The notes beneath the pieces were generated by a model, which ran no database searches, was not told where the DNA came from, and saw only the letters and a list, made by a program, of their open reading frames with translations. A program made the position numbers and the translations under genes. Source: Odiellus spinosus (lineage: Eukaryota > Arthropoda > Arachnida > Opiliones > Phalangiidae). Taken from it: 64,000 nt of DNA. Location: the NCBI GenBank assembly GCA_963920705.1, contig OY987225.1:34573458-34637457 (forward strand). Direction: 5' to 3'. Positions 34,601 through 46,487 of this stretch are shown here, one piece after another (position 1 is the stretch's first letter; the number at the start of each line of letters is the position of its first letter).

Positions 34601-36778
34601 GTAAGACAGGGGAAAAAGTGGTAAGACAGGGGAAAAAGTGGTAAGACAAGGGATAAAGTGGTAAGACAGGGGAAAAAGTGGTAAGACAAGGGAAAAAGTG
34701 GTAAGACAGGGGAAAAAGTGGTAAGACAGGGGAAAAAGTGGTAAGACAAGGGAAAAAGTGGTAAGACAAGGGAAAAAGTGGTAAGACAGGGGAAAAAGTG
34801 GTAAGACAAGGGAAAAAGTGGTAAGACAGGGGAAAAAGTGGTAAGACAGGGGAAAAGGTGGTAAGACAGGGGAAAAAGTGGTAAGACAAGGGAAAAAGTG
34901 GTATGACAGGGGAAAAAGTGGTAAGACAGGGGAAAAAGTGGTAAGACAGGGGAAAAAGTGGTAAGACAGGGGAAAAAGTGGTAAGACAGGGGAAAAAGTG
35001 GTAAGACAAGGGAAAAAGTGGTAAGACAAGGGAAAAAGTGGTAAGAAAAGGGAAAAGGTGGTAAGACAGGGGAAAAAGTGGTAAGACAGGGGAAAAAGTG
35101 GTAAGACAGGGGAAAAAGTGGTAAGACAAGGGAAAAAGTGGTAAGACAAGGGAAAAAGTGGTAAGACAGGGGAAAAGGTGGTAAGACAGGGGAAAAAGTG
35201 GTAAGACAGGGGAAAAAGTGGTAAGACAGGGGAAAAAGTGGTAAGACAGGGGAATAAGTGGTAAGACAGGGGAATAAGTGGTAAGACAGGGGAAAAAGTG
35301 GTAAGACAGGGGAAAAAGTGGTAAGACAAGGGAAAAAGTGGTAAGACAAGGGAAAAAGTGGTAAGACAGGGGAAAAGGTGGTAAGACAGGGGAAAAAGTG
35401 GTAAGACAGGGGAAAAAGTGGTAAGACAGGGGAAAAAGTGGTAAGACAGGGGAAAAAGTGGTAAGACAGGGGAAAAAGTGGTAAGACAGGGGAAAAAGTG
35501 GTAAGACAAGGGAAAAAGTGGTAAGACAAGGGAAAAAGTGGTAAGACAAGGGAAAAGGTGGTAAGACAGGGGAAAAAGTGGTAAGACAGGGGAAAAAGTG
35601 GTAAGACAGGGGAAAAAGTGGTAAGACAGGGGAAAAAGTGGTAAGACAGGGGAATAAGTGGTAAGACAGGGGAAAAAGTGGTAAGACAGGGGAAAAAGTG
35701 GTAAGACAGGGGGAAAAGTGGTAAGACAGGGGAAAAAGTGGTAAGACAAGGGAAAAAGTGGTAAGACAGGGGAAAAGGTGGTAAGACAGGGGAAAAAGTG
35801 GTAAGACAGGGGAAAAAGTGGTAAGACAGGGGAAAAAGTGGTAAGACAGGGGAAAAAGTGGTAAGACAGGGGAAAAAGTGGTAAGACGGGAAAAAGTGGT
35901 AAGACAAGGGAAAAAGTGGTAAGACAGGGGAAAAGGTGGTAAGACAGGGGAAAAAGTGGTAAGACAGGGGAAAAAGTGGTAAGACAAGGGAAAAGTGGTA
36001 AGACAAGGGAAAAGTGGTAAGACAAGGGAAAAAGTGGTAAGACAAGGGAAAAAGTGGTAAGACAGGGGAAAAAGTGGTAAGACAAGGGAAAAAGTGGTAA
36101 GACAGGGGAAAAAGTGGTAAGACAGGGGAAAAAGTGGTAAGACAGGGGAAAAAGTGGTAAGACAGGGGAAAAAGTGGTAAGACAGGGGAAAAAGTGGTAA
36201 GACAAGGGAAAAAGTGGTAAGACAGGGGAAAAAGTGGTAAGACAGGGGAAAAAGTGGTAAGACAGGGGAAAAAGTGGTAAGACAAGGGAAAAAGTGGTAA
36301 GACAGGGGAAAAAGTGGTAAGACAGGGGAAAAAGTGGTAAGACAGGGGAAAAAGTGGTAAGACAAGGGAAAAAGTGGTAAGACAGGGGAAAAAGTGGTAA
36401 GACAGGGGAAAAAGTGGTAAGACAGGGGAAAAAGTGGTAAGACAAGGGAAAAAGTGGTAAGACAGGGGAAAAAGTGGTAAGACAGGGGAAAAAGTGGTAA
36501 GACAGGGGAAAAAGTGGTAAGACAGGGGAAAAAGTGGTAAGACAGGGGAAAAAGTGGTAAGACAAGGGAAAAGTGGTAAGACAAGGGAAAAAGTGGTAAG
36601 ACAAGGGAAAAGTGGTAAGACAAGGGAAAAAGTGGTAAGACAAGGGAAAAAGTGGTAAGACAGGGGAAAAAGTAGTAGGACAGGGGAAAAAGTGGTAAGA
36701 CAAGGGAAAAGTGGTAAGACAAGGTCGTGCCGTTAAAAATGAGCATTTAAGCGCGCGAAGTGAAAAAAAGGCGAAATG

Positions 36779-36819
36779 CACGTGACTCGAGTCTGTTTCA
36801 ATTATAGCACGCGCGATTT
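36779..36819 (+). repeat. Right member of direct repeat bracketing the satellite
   Basis: Same-orientation partner of 23424-23464. It lies 54 bp beyond the last monomer, separated by a unique segment containing TTAAAAATGAGCATTTAA and GCGCGCGAAGTG. CpG-rich GCGCGC motifs follow to about 36890. Confidence 0.9.
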
Positions 36820-38140
36820 AAAGTTTTTTCAACGTCGCGCGTGACGTTAAAGACGAGAATTTTAGCGCGCGAGATTTCGTGCGCTTAGCTAGCAATTTCA
36901 CGAGCTATGACGTAGATTTTGAGATAATTAAAATATAAAATTGGTAATGTTAGAGTATGGTCCTAACCCTTTGCGAGAAGAGCTACGGAACGAGCATCCT
37001 CATAAACGCGGGAAATGATATTAGAATAATACAACAGTTGGCAAATGATAAATATGAAAAAAGAAATAGGTACGATTCGCGTCATTGTTCGGAAAAACGC
37101 TTAAATTCCTAAATATTAAATTTAACGCTTCGTAAACTGCGCTTTATTTAATGTTTATATTTACGACACGCAAACCTTAAAGGTCAGATCAAATCCAGAC
37201 GCCTACAGCTATGGCACTTTCATATTAAAAAATAGATCTATTATAGGTTTTTTTGGGTATTTGCTCAATTTGTATCAGAAAAGTTACGGCCATTTCAAGA
37301 CAGCCTGGGTCATGTTTGGATTTTTTTTTTTTAATTTTCCATTTCACCTTCCCTTTAATTTCTTTGTTCTTATGTCGCGATTTACGCATCTCGAAGCTCT
37401 CAGTTTATGAGTACATATATATTCTAATTCCCCGTCCCGATCATTTTTCCCATTTAAATTAGTGAACTGCCTTAATGAGTAATAATTAAATTTTAAATTC
37501 CAATATATAATTAAATTTCAATCATCACACGAGTCTGGATATAATAGTGTCCGAATTAGGAACGGGTACCTTTCGACCAATCGCGTGTCTTAAGAAGATG
37601 GCTTAGGGGTTATTATAATGCAATATTCCAATTTGACACCCCCAACCCCAAAACCCCCCCCCCCCTCCCTGAAATTGAAAACTTTAAAAGAGAGCGAACA
37701 ATGTGAAATCGAATATTAAGCGCGATTTATTTGGCAAGCTTGAAAGTCCTCGAAAATTCAATAGGGATAAGGTGGTATTTCAATCCCTTCTGAGGGAGAG
37801 ACTTTGATAGGATCGTACGCTAATTAAATAGCGATTGAAATGAGTCTTTAGGCTTAATTGAGTTTGAAACTGAGCTGCCCCCCATCCAATTGGTGTCTCA
37901 AATTGTAACTACTCTTGGATGGCGACTGCCAATCGACGAGGTTCTAGATACTTCTCTCCTGATGTCTTACTTTCCGCGGAAGAAGGAGGATAAGAGGGGG
38001 GGGGGGTTCTTTGGGGGGTTGGGGGGGGAAAGGCCACCAGGGTTCGTTTTCTAAATTAGATCTTCACACTCGGGATTAATTATTCGTCGGCTCCTTTCCA
38101 CAGATCCCCAACTTACACCTCCGCCTTCTACCTTATCGTA
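36820..38140. other. Right flank of the satellite; no gene seen
   Basis: AT-rich, with a 12-C run (about 37654-37665) and an 11-G run (about 37996-38006). TTTCACCTTCCCTTTAA near 37342-37358 resembles a right TTAA-family terminus without a clear partner. No coding evidence. Confidence 0.5.
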
Positions 38141-38894
38141 CAAAGGGAGAATGAAACGCAATTAACAGTCTTAATTGCAACCTATAATTACGTATTTCAC
38201 AAACAAAATTACAGTTTCGTACAACAATTACTTTAGTTAATTTTCTATATCTTTTTCCTAACTATTTGACCCAATTATTAAAATCTATAATTTTAATCCG
38301 GACCTTTTGACCCTATTTTTAAATTCTGACCTTTTGGCCTTATTTTACTTGACCTTTTAACCTGTTTTTACTTGACCTTTCCTTATTCTTCCCGCCTATC
38401 ATTACGTACACGATTTATAAATGTAAAATTGATATGTAAAAATTTGATATTAATTTTCTATCAATAAATAAAGAAATTCTATCAATAAATAAAAATTTCT
38501 ATCAATAAATAAAAATTTCTATCAATAAATAAAAATTTCTATCAATAAATAAAAATTTCTATCAATAAATAAAAAAATCTATCAATAAATAAAAAACTTC
38601 TTTCAATAAAAAAAAAATTCTATCAATAAATAAAAAAAATTATCAATTAATTAAAAATTCTATCAATAAATAAAAAATCTATCAATAAATAAAAAAATCT
38701 ATCAATAAATAAAAAATTTCTATCAATAAATAAAAAATTTCTATCAATAAATAAAAAATTTCTATCAATAAATAAAAAACTCCTATCAATAAATAAAAAA
38801 ATCTATCAATAAAAAAACATTTCTATCAATAAATAAAAAATCATAAAATATTTTTAAATTATTAAATTATCGTTCAGTTTCATTATACCTTTAA
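38141..38894. mobile_element. TTAA-family element enclosing a minisatellite
   Basis: The left end is AAAGGGAGAATGAAACGC (TTAA decayed to GTAC). The right end is GTTTCATTATACCTTTAA at 38877-38894. The central 390 bp is a 20-bp minisatellite (38457-38846), ending about 30 bases before the right terminus. Other interior sequence is non-coding. Confidence 0.75.
38457..38846. repeat. ~20-bp AT minisatellite
   Basis: About 19 copies of TCTATCAATAAATAAAAATT with A-run length variation giving 19 to 22 bp units. Enclosed by the element at 38141-38894. Confidence 0.95.
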
Positions 38895-39537
38895 AATGTT
38901 GTTCGCTCCCGTTTTGTTGCCACTTTGACTTTGAGTCTCGCGCGCTCGGCGGCGACTTGAATAATTATTTTAATTACAATGATGGGGGTGGTTGGGTGGG
39001 TGGTGCTCTTTGAAATTCGTCAGAGTAATTCCCTCCCTCCCATCCTCGCCTTGTCGCCGAGCGCGTATTTTAATTAAATTCTCGAAACGTTCTAATTAGT
39101 AACGGTGGCTAATTCGCTTCCGACATTAATTAACGGGCGGCTTATTAGAGGCGACTCTAAGCTCGAACCGAGCGTGGCCTTATTCGCTTTCGAAAACTAA
39201 AACCCGATGCCAACTATAATTAATGCCGAAATTTAAATTATTTTAATTGTTCGTAAAGATATCCGTACACGATCTTAATTGACACGACATAATACTCGAA
39301 CATATACGTTTAATTAATATCCAGAATGACATCGAGATAAATTTTTTAATTTTCTTTGATCTAACTAATTCGCAGACTTTAAGGATCAAATCGGATGTAG
39401 AAAAGGCCCTAAAAGGTCACGTGTCAAACGCGGAAACCTGTCTTCCAATAATAACACCGGAATTAGATCCGGAAGTGCGAATATCAGAAAAATGTTTGAA
39501 AAAAATGGTGGAACTTTTTTAAAGTCGTTTAAAATAT

Positions 39538-39732
39538 CGATCTGATTTGATCGATTCAATTTGATCGATTTGATTCGTCCGATTTAATTTGATCCATTTA
39601 AGTTGATTCATTTAAGTTGATCCATTTAATTTGATCGATTTGATTTGATCGCTTTGATCGAGTTAATTTGATCGATTTGATTTGATCGCTTTGATCGAGT
39701 TAATTTGATCGACTTGATCGATAAAAATCGAT
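39538..39732. repeat. TTTGATCGA-rich short tandem repeat
   Basis: Irregular array of TTTGATCGATT and GATTTGATCGC units of about 10 to 12 bp, with roughly fifteen GATC sites in 195 bp. It is similar in core to the 1531-1910 array but differs in unit length. Confidence 0.85.
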
Positions 39733-40616
39733 TGGGATACGCTAGTTCCCCCTAAGGTTTTTTATATACTTATGATAGTAAACTTAAATAAAATGCAGCC
39801 ATTAACCCAATAATTTCATTTTCATAAAACCAAATTCCTAGGATCGTAAAATGCGAAATAAATTATTTTCCAATCAGAATTAGTACACGAAAAAGGGCAT
39901 ACAAGATTACATAGTATATTACTATATACAAGAAGTAGTATTAAAAACTTTGATTGATTAATATATCTGTTCATTATATAGCTAGTAAGGAAACAAACAA
40001 CCCTTATTCGACTCTGATGCGGGGCTAATGTACCTATTTCTATAAAAATAGTAATTTGGGAAATTTAAGGAGTTCGAATTGGGTTTTACCATCAAAGAAT
40101 TGAAAAGGAATCCATCGAGAAAAGGCGAATTAGAAGAGAGGTACCGATTAAGGGGTATATTTATAAGTCCCCCTCTATTTCGTTTAATTCAGAATAATTT
40201 CTAGAAACAGTTATTAGAGTCAACGCCTTTTATAAGTACCTTACTCTCAATCTTAGTAAGATCCTAATTCTGCCTTAAAAAACGGGTTTCCAATAACAAA
40301 TTTGATCCTTATTAAGGTTGAGATCGTCTACAAGTATTCGGTTTTCATTCGGTATAGAGGGCAAGTAGAGATAACAAGATGAAACAGACCATAAGGGAAG
40401 CTACACCCCAAAAACGGTCTCATTTGCATTTTAAAATTTAAATTTATTTCGAGATTTTGAAATATTTTTCAAAGTGTTTCGTGAATTTTTGTAAGGTTAG
40501 ATACTGGGAAATTACGATGTTTAAGACTTAATTAGGACCTGGGGAGTTCAGAATAAATTCTACAACCAGCAGAAAGGTGAGAAAAAGTTATTTGAAACTT
40601 TCATATCTAAATAATA
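39733..40616. other. Intergenic, nothing recognised
   Basis: AT-rich sequence without array, element or gene that I can support. Confidence 0.5.
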
Positions 40617-40965
40617 AATTTAGTGTCTTAGGAAATAAATAGCGTAGTAAATTTTTATATCAAAAGAAAGCTTATTTAAGCACCTATTTAAATATTCTGT
40701 AAATTAAAAAATCGGAGTTGTTCCTCGGGGGGTTATGGACCCCCGAATTTAACCCCCCAAATAATTTTTTCCCCACTCGTAATTAAAAATTAACGAAATT
40801 TAGTGTCTTAGGAAATGAAAAGCAGGGTTAATTTTTATATCAAAAGAAAGCTTATTTAAATATGCTGTAAATAAAAAAATTGAAGTTGTTCCTCGGGGGG
40901 TTATGGACCCCCGAATTTGACCCCCCAAAATTATTTTTTTTGCACTCGTAATTAAAAATTAACGA
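40617..40965. repeat. 180-bp tandem duplication with G/C hairpin
   Basis: 40617-40796 and 40797-40965 are near-identical, sharing TTTAGTGTCTTAGGAAAT, TTATATCAAAAGAAAGCTTA and ACTCGTAATTAAAAATTAAC. Each holds TCGGGGGGTTATGGACCCCC followed by GA, a strong short hairpin. The second copy has lost about 12 bases. Confidence 0.9.
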
Positions 40966-42952
40966 TTAAAGATAGAATAAATTAAAAGTCATATTCGTAT
41001 TCTACGCTATAAATACTCTATAAGTGATAAGTTTCGTGAAATTATCTCAAATACCCAAGGTACGATTCAAATTTATGTTTAAGGGTACGAAAATAAATTT
41101 TCGCAGAGATCGAAAACGTGGGGAATTTTCAAATGAACTAATTGATATTTATCTGTTTTAGATACTTGATTTTCCCCACTTTCGTTATTGCTCCACGACT
41201 ACGATTACGACGACAACGCCGACACAACAAATAAAATATACCTACACCCCCCAATATGGAGAGGGGGTTGTAGCTAAAAATACGAATCTCGATTCCGACG
41301 CGGGAGTTAATTTCTCCGAAATAATAACTAATTTGAAGAATAAGTGACAGGCAGCCGCCGATACATAATTGATACGGATTAGCCAATTTCGATTTCAAAA
41401 ATAATCTTAATTTCGATCTTAATTTGACAGCGCGCTCGAAGCTGGGATCCCCTTATAACTCGAAGTAAACAAAACCCGTAGAATTAAACCAAATCTTTCT
41501 ATATTTAGTCGTTAAGAAATCATATTGGAATTTGTTTCGCAATTTTAAGTAAAAATTATACTATAGTACCTTCGAAATAACACCTTCTTTAGTTCGATCT
41601 AATATTGATAGAACCCAATTACTTTGTAGATCAAACATAACCCCATCATCTTGAAATTCTTAGTTCGAGATGTCGAGATATGAAAATTTATTCCTGATCT
41701 AAACGTCGTCTGCTAATGCGTTATCTCTATGGAATATTCATTAATCATACGATATTATATATCGAGGAAGAGTCCAAACCACTCGAGCCAGACAGGGGTG
41801 ATGATTTTTTTTAGTTATTTTTAAGTGATGGGGTTGATGTTTACCAGGATCTTTTCTGATATTATTAAGCTACGGGGAGTTGTTTACTTTTACGGAATAA
41901 AGTCATAGACTTTTGTTTGCAATATTTTTTCCAATTGAAGTTTAACATTACGTATCAATTAGGCCTAGCTGCTAATTTAAAATAAATCAATGAATTCGAA
42001 TCGGAAGTATTTTGTTAAATGGAGAAAATTATTTTTCCCCTTAAATCCTAGCAGAATTTTCTCTCTCTTTCTCTCTCTCCGTGTGTGTGTGTGTGTCCTT
42101 TAGATCTAAGGTCGGGATGTTCAGACTATAAATCACGAAGCAAATACGATTACGAGGAGAAATCAAAGCGGGTATGTTACTCTAGAGTAATTCTGGGACA
42201 CTTCAGAGCAGAACCAGGAGTACGAACTATATGTACTAGATAGGTAGTAAGGGAGTTATGATATTTCGCGAATGATGAATGAGCAAGTACCCTAAACTCC
42301 TCCGTCCACCCCTGTCTCACTCTTATACTCTCTCAGAACTATTAAATCCGACCAATGTCCATTCATTTTGTAACAATACTACCAAAGATGTAAGGCAATG
42401 AGTGAATCATACTAAAATTGGATCTTTTATAAACTTTAACATTCTTACTTCATTAATTTTGGTTCGTACGAATATGAATAAATTCTTACAGGATAATTTA
42501 CAATATTTGAAAAAAAAAAGTTGGAACGGGATGGGGGTATGATTTATGGTTTTATAAAACATCATTTTTAAATCCAATAACCTCGATTCTTTCTAATATA
42601 ATCGCTACTTTCAGCTATGCTTATGAAAATCGTTAATTAGTTTTAGATATTTTATTATTAATTAATTAATTTTTCATTTAAATGACCGAACTAATTGAAG
42701 TTGGCAAAAAATAAAATAAGCTTTAAACTGTATTTTTGGGGGGGGGGGGGGGGGGGATAGATATAGCCCTGGAATCTAACATTGGCCGTATACCGACTAG
42801 AAATTTCCGACTCTATATGCCCCGTCATATTTTGCACTGTTTTTAAATGACCATTGGGGTTTCCCACGGTCTTTTAGATACATTTTTAATCCTAGATTTT
42901 CGAGGTCCACTATATTTAGAAATAATAACGCGGGGGAATCGTCCCCTGTTCT
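40966..42952. other. Intergenic; microsatellite and 19-G run, no gene seen
   Basis: An 86-codon minus frame at 41138-41398 has no recognised motif and stays uncalled. Contains a CT/GT microsatellite (about 42057-42098) and a 19-G homopolymer (42738-42756). Confidence 0.55.
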
Positions 42953-43448
42953 TTAAAGGGAGGTTGAAGATGAAAATAAAATCATTTTTATATATTATCA
43001 CTATTAAATATAAGATGATAAATGATACTCGTCTAATTGTGGAAAAACAATTGATAAATTTATTTAGATTTTAGAATTGAATTAAAAGGAGAACCTCCGA
43101 CCAATCAAAAGACTCCCCTTGTACCTTAAAGAGGAGTAAAAAAAATATCCCTCGCGACACGAGCGAGATTGCGAGCGCGTGCACAAATAATCGAGCACGA
43201 GATTTATCGCTATGATTCAAAGAGTGACATGCCGCTGCGCGTGTCGAAAGGGGTTTTTATTAAACCAAAGGTACAGGGGTGTCTTTTGATTGGTCAGAGG
43301 TTCTCATTTTATTTGAATTATGCCAAAATCAGAAGGTTTGTACAATTTAGAGACTACTAATATATTTTTAAGCACGCAAACGTGCGTTAAATCATTTAAT
43401 TAATCTATAAACAAATTCTCCTAATTTTTAACGTTTACCGTCCCTTTG
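42953..43448. mobile_element. TTAA-type element with strong internal inverted repeat
   Basis: The left end is TTAAAGGGAGGTTGAAGATG; the right is ACGTTTACCGTCCCTTTGAA (TTAA decayed). Inner arms of ~36 bases, extendable to ~50, pair almost perfectly: GAGAACCTCCGACCAATCAA at 43089 with TTGATTGGTCAGAGGTTCTC ending at 43305. The frames at 42847-43074 and 43169-43360 overlap it and are not genes. Confidence 0.65.
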
Positions 43449-45278
43449 AACTAATGGGGTAAAAAGTAATAGGGGTGAGATGCCCCCTTGAACGGAAGCG
43501 TAGGATCAAGCAATAATTACAACGATAGCCCCAAAAAAACAACTTTTACAACTTTCGAAAGTCTTTCAAAAGTTTATATACTGAATTCCAACCTTGAAAT
43601 TAATCGAAATTGGAATTTGAAACTTGTTCTCCGTTTTCGATTTCGACTCTTTCTTAGTCTATATCGCTTTCCATAATTTTAGGGGTCCTTTGGTCTCATC
43701 TATTACGAGTTTTCGCCCCACCCTTTTCCGCCCCCACGCGGTTTCTACGAATATATATATTACTTAAATAATGAAAAAGTTGAATAACCTACAGGGAGTG
43801 TAAATTCCACCGACGCAATTAACAAGGTTTTGCTTTTATTTCCCAATGTACGAAGAAATTTTTAATTGGACAAAAAAATTAAGTATTGTGTTTTCAAAAC
43901 TAATTAATAAGATGCGTATATCGCGGTTGGCGCCAAATAAATAAAACGTTAATTTAAATATATAGTATTTATAGATATATGAAAAATGAACTAGATCCGC
44001 AATTCTACTTAAAGAGAACCGTCTAAGCTACAAAATCAGCATGATGCAAATTCTAAGCACCATCAAAAAGATGGAAAAAAATTGATTTAAAGGGAAGCCC
44101 AAGAGCCTAGTATTTAAATAAATACGGTGTTGATATTTCTACGATTATATTCCATTAAGATCTCTAAGTTTAATAATTAAGTAACATAATTTACGTATAA
44201 TTCCCATCAAAAATAATTGAATAACTTAGGCCTAATTCATAAAATAAAATTCAGACTTACCATTTTTGCCACATGATAAATGAAGCCTCGATGACTTCCA
44301 ATTAATGATCATCAGTAATTTCAAGTACATATCGAAACCTGTAATGACAAGAAATAATTAAAATTAAATATAAGAATTAACAAAAATTGTAATAATAAAT
44401 TAAAAATGTATTTGTGTAAATTATGAGACCTTCCAAAAAAATACTCTAATATATCTTACGCTATAACTATATTATATTATAAGTCTATTAATTAATTAAT
44501 TGGGATAATTAACTAGGTTTTGTCCGCTAGATGGCGTAGGGCTTGAAATTTCTATCTCACTCTCCCGTATAGTGCAGAATACGAAGGGCTCTATGGGGAA
44601 CAGGGAACTCAAACTTACTGATGAAGAATTAATAGATTTATGATAATATAAGTTCAAATTATTTAATTCAAAATTCAAACGCGGCGTCTTTTTAAATTGA
44701 GTTAGTCTATGATGTCTAAATTTCCGCCGTGCCGAAATAATAATGAAATAAATGAATAGAACCGAGGGATTCAAAATAGAAAATGGAAAAAACCACAAAG
44801 ATAAATATTTTCAATCAAGCATCGAGACACGTTTTGATAGAAAAAATATATATTTTTTTTTACTTAAAAAGCGGCCCTTCAAACCCCTAAATACACACTG
44901 AAAAATGAATTATCTCATTTTGAAAAGGTTTTCAATAATAAATAGAGCATTCCTTATATTTCTAAGAGAACAGTAGCTTTCTACGAATGGAAGTTTGGAA
45001 ATGAAACGCTAAAAATATTTATTCAAGTGACGTTGTTACCGATTCAAATCGGATTTAATTTAAATCTAATTAGAATTAAAATTAAAATCGGTAATATACG
45101 CAAAAATATTACAATAACAGTAAAAATAAAATAAAATATTTAAAACAAAAATATAGCGCGTTATAATACGGATTTTCGTAACTTTAAACCAATCGTTAAT
45201 CATATTTCAGAAACATTATAACTACGTCATCAATTTGAAAAAATTTAATTTTTAACTGAACCCCTTCTATCAAAGAGA
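43449..45278. other. Intergenic; one lone element end, no gene seen
   Basis: 43970-44012 (ATAGATATATGAAAAATGAA, then CTAGATCCGCAATTCT) is a terminus of the 2271-2636 family without a visible partner. TTAAAGGGAAGCCC at about 44087 may be a TTAA-family end. The 100-codon minus frame at 44496-44798 is unsupported. Confidence 0.55.
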
Positions 45279-45362
45279 TTAAAGGGGGGAGGCTGAAAGG
45301 AAAATCTATTTTTTATTAATCAATAAAAAAAAACTTAATTTCCTCTTCATCTTCCCTTTACG
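45279..45362. mobile_element. 84-bp micro-element of the TTAA family
   Basis: The left end is TTAAAGGGGGGAGGCTGAAA and the inverse of the right end is TAAAGGGAAGATGAAGAGG, continuing as GAAAAT/GAAATT. Little more than the two inverted ends remains. Confidence 0.55.
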
Positions 45363-46427
45363 AGTAAAGAACCGTTAGAATTTAATACCGATAAAGGCTC
45401 CTACTTTTATCGGTATAAAATTTCGACAGTTTTTAACTCCGCGTAGAAAGCGTAGAAAGTAATAAAGGTTATATTTTGACCTCCCATGCAGATTGGCAAA
45501 ATTAAAGAATCCGGAATCTTCCCAAAAATTCCAACTCTCTAGGTTCAAAAATTAACACAAAAGATAATTTCACTTTTGGCTGCATTAGGGGGATTGGAAT
45601 TATAAGAAATATTAAATTGGAGCTTCGGCCAGATCTTGTTTTCAATGAAAATATTTCTTTATAATATACCAGCCGCGATTTGCAGCGAAGACGAAGCTAA
45701 ACGGTACCCCCCATTACCTCTATTTTGTTACCTAATTTGAGACACAGACAGGCTTTAAGTTACGCTGGAAATTCAAAATGAAATTGACTAGATATAATTC
45801 GAGTCTAGACTATAGTTTCAATTTCGATTGTTCATCGCGTACGGAACTTATTCTTTCTTTAAATCAAATGGATTATTTTCCTATTGATAATGAATAGAGT
45901 CAGGCTCGGTATTAAGAGAAGATTCAAACTGATACGAACTTAATTTCCGCGGCTATTCATTAAGGTCTTTGGAAATAAAAACTTTTCATTAAAAATTGTT
46001 GGGTTTTGGAACCCCCGGGCAATTTTATCTGAGATTAAAGCGAACCTGTCACGATTGAAATAAAATATTAACTATTTTTTTGCAATTTCATTCCGTGGAA
46101 AATTGCCAAAAATTAAAATATAGCTAAGTAAGTTCATTTATCAATTTATTGCTCTTTAAATTATGATTACGTAGGAATTAAAAATATATTTAAATAATCT
46201 TATTACTTTAAAACTTAAATTAAAAATTGTAATAAAATATTTATAGTTTCGTTGAAAAATACAAAAGTTCCGACACTAATATTTAATTATAATTCTCGTG
46301 TAAATCAAACCTAATTAATATTTAATCAGGTATTCAAACAGACCAGACTGCGAGCTTCAAATCAATCCAAATTAGACCAAAATCGGTCCATAAATAAAAA
46401 AGTTACGACGAATAAATGAAAAAATAT
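45363..46427. other. Intergenic; lone CTGTCAC-type terminus
   Basis: ATTAAAGCGAACCTGTCACG at about 46034 resembles the left terminus of 15425-15775. No partner found. No gene seen. Confidence 0.5.
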
Positions 46428-46487
46428 TTAAAGGGATAATGAAGTCCAAAATTTTAATTTAATCGTTGTATTTCATTGTATCTTTAA
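46428..46487. mobile_element. 60-bp micro-element of the TTAA family
   Basis: Left TTAAAGGGATAATGAAG and right TTTCATTGTATCTTTAA are inverse copies of the family terminus, with TTAA at both edges and only about 25 bases between. It may be a maximally deleted copy. Confidence 0.6.

Larger units (their letters stand above)
23467..36724. repeat. 13.3-kb satellite of 20-bp monomers
   Basis: About 660 head-to-tail copies of GTGGTAAGACAGGGGAAAAA. Common variants are ACAAGGG for ACAGGGG, AAAAGG for AAAAAG, GGGAATAAG and, in one domain, GGGAAAGAG. The plus strand is 17/20 purine. Most of the array keeps an exact 20-bp period. Monomers of 19 or 21 bp cluster at both edges, near 27255-27660 and from about 31900 to 33900. 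The minus-strand monomer has no stop codon in any frame. Because 20 is not a multiple of three, all three minus frames encode permutations of one 20-residue repeat (SYHFFPCLTTFSPVLPLFPL). The resulting frames of 1,535 to 4,443 codons have no independent coding evidence. Confidence 0.98.

Noticed and set aside
23467-36724. CRISPR-like regular repeats
   Set aside because: Repeats are directly adjacent with no unique spacers; the context is eukaryotic.
23467-36724. Centromere assignment for the satellite
   Set aside because: A single window cannot show centromere function or genome abundance; left as an open possibility.
23415-36746. Frames of 4,443, 4,280, 2,878 and 1,535 codons on the minus strand
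   Set aside because: They are the stop-free translation of a 20-bp satellite in every phase. The same 20-residue repeat appears in all three frames, with no domain, no frame preference and flanks that do not continue it.
41138-41398. 86-codon minus frame
   Set aside because: No motif or supporting context; no splice or promoter evidence that can be judged by eye.
44496-44798. 100-codon minus frame
   Set aside because: Composition follows local AT richness and no family is recognised.
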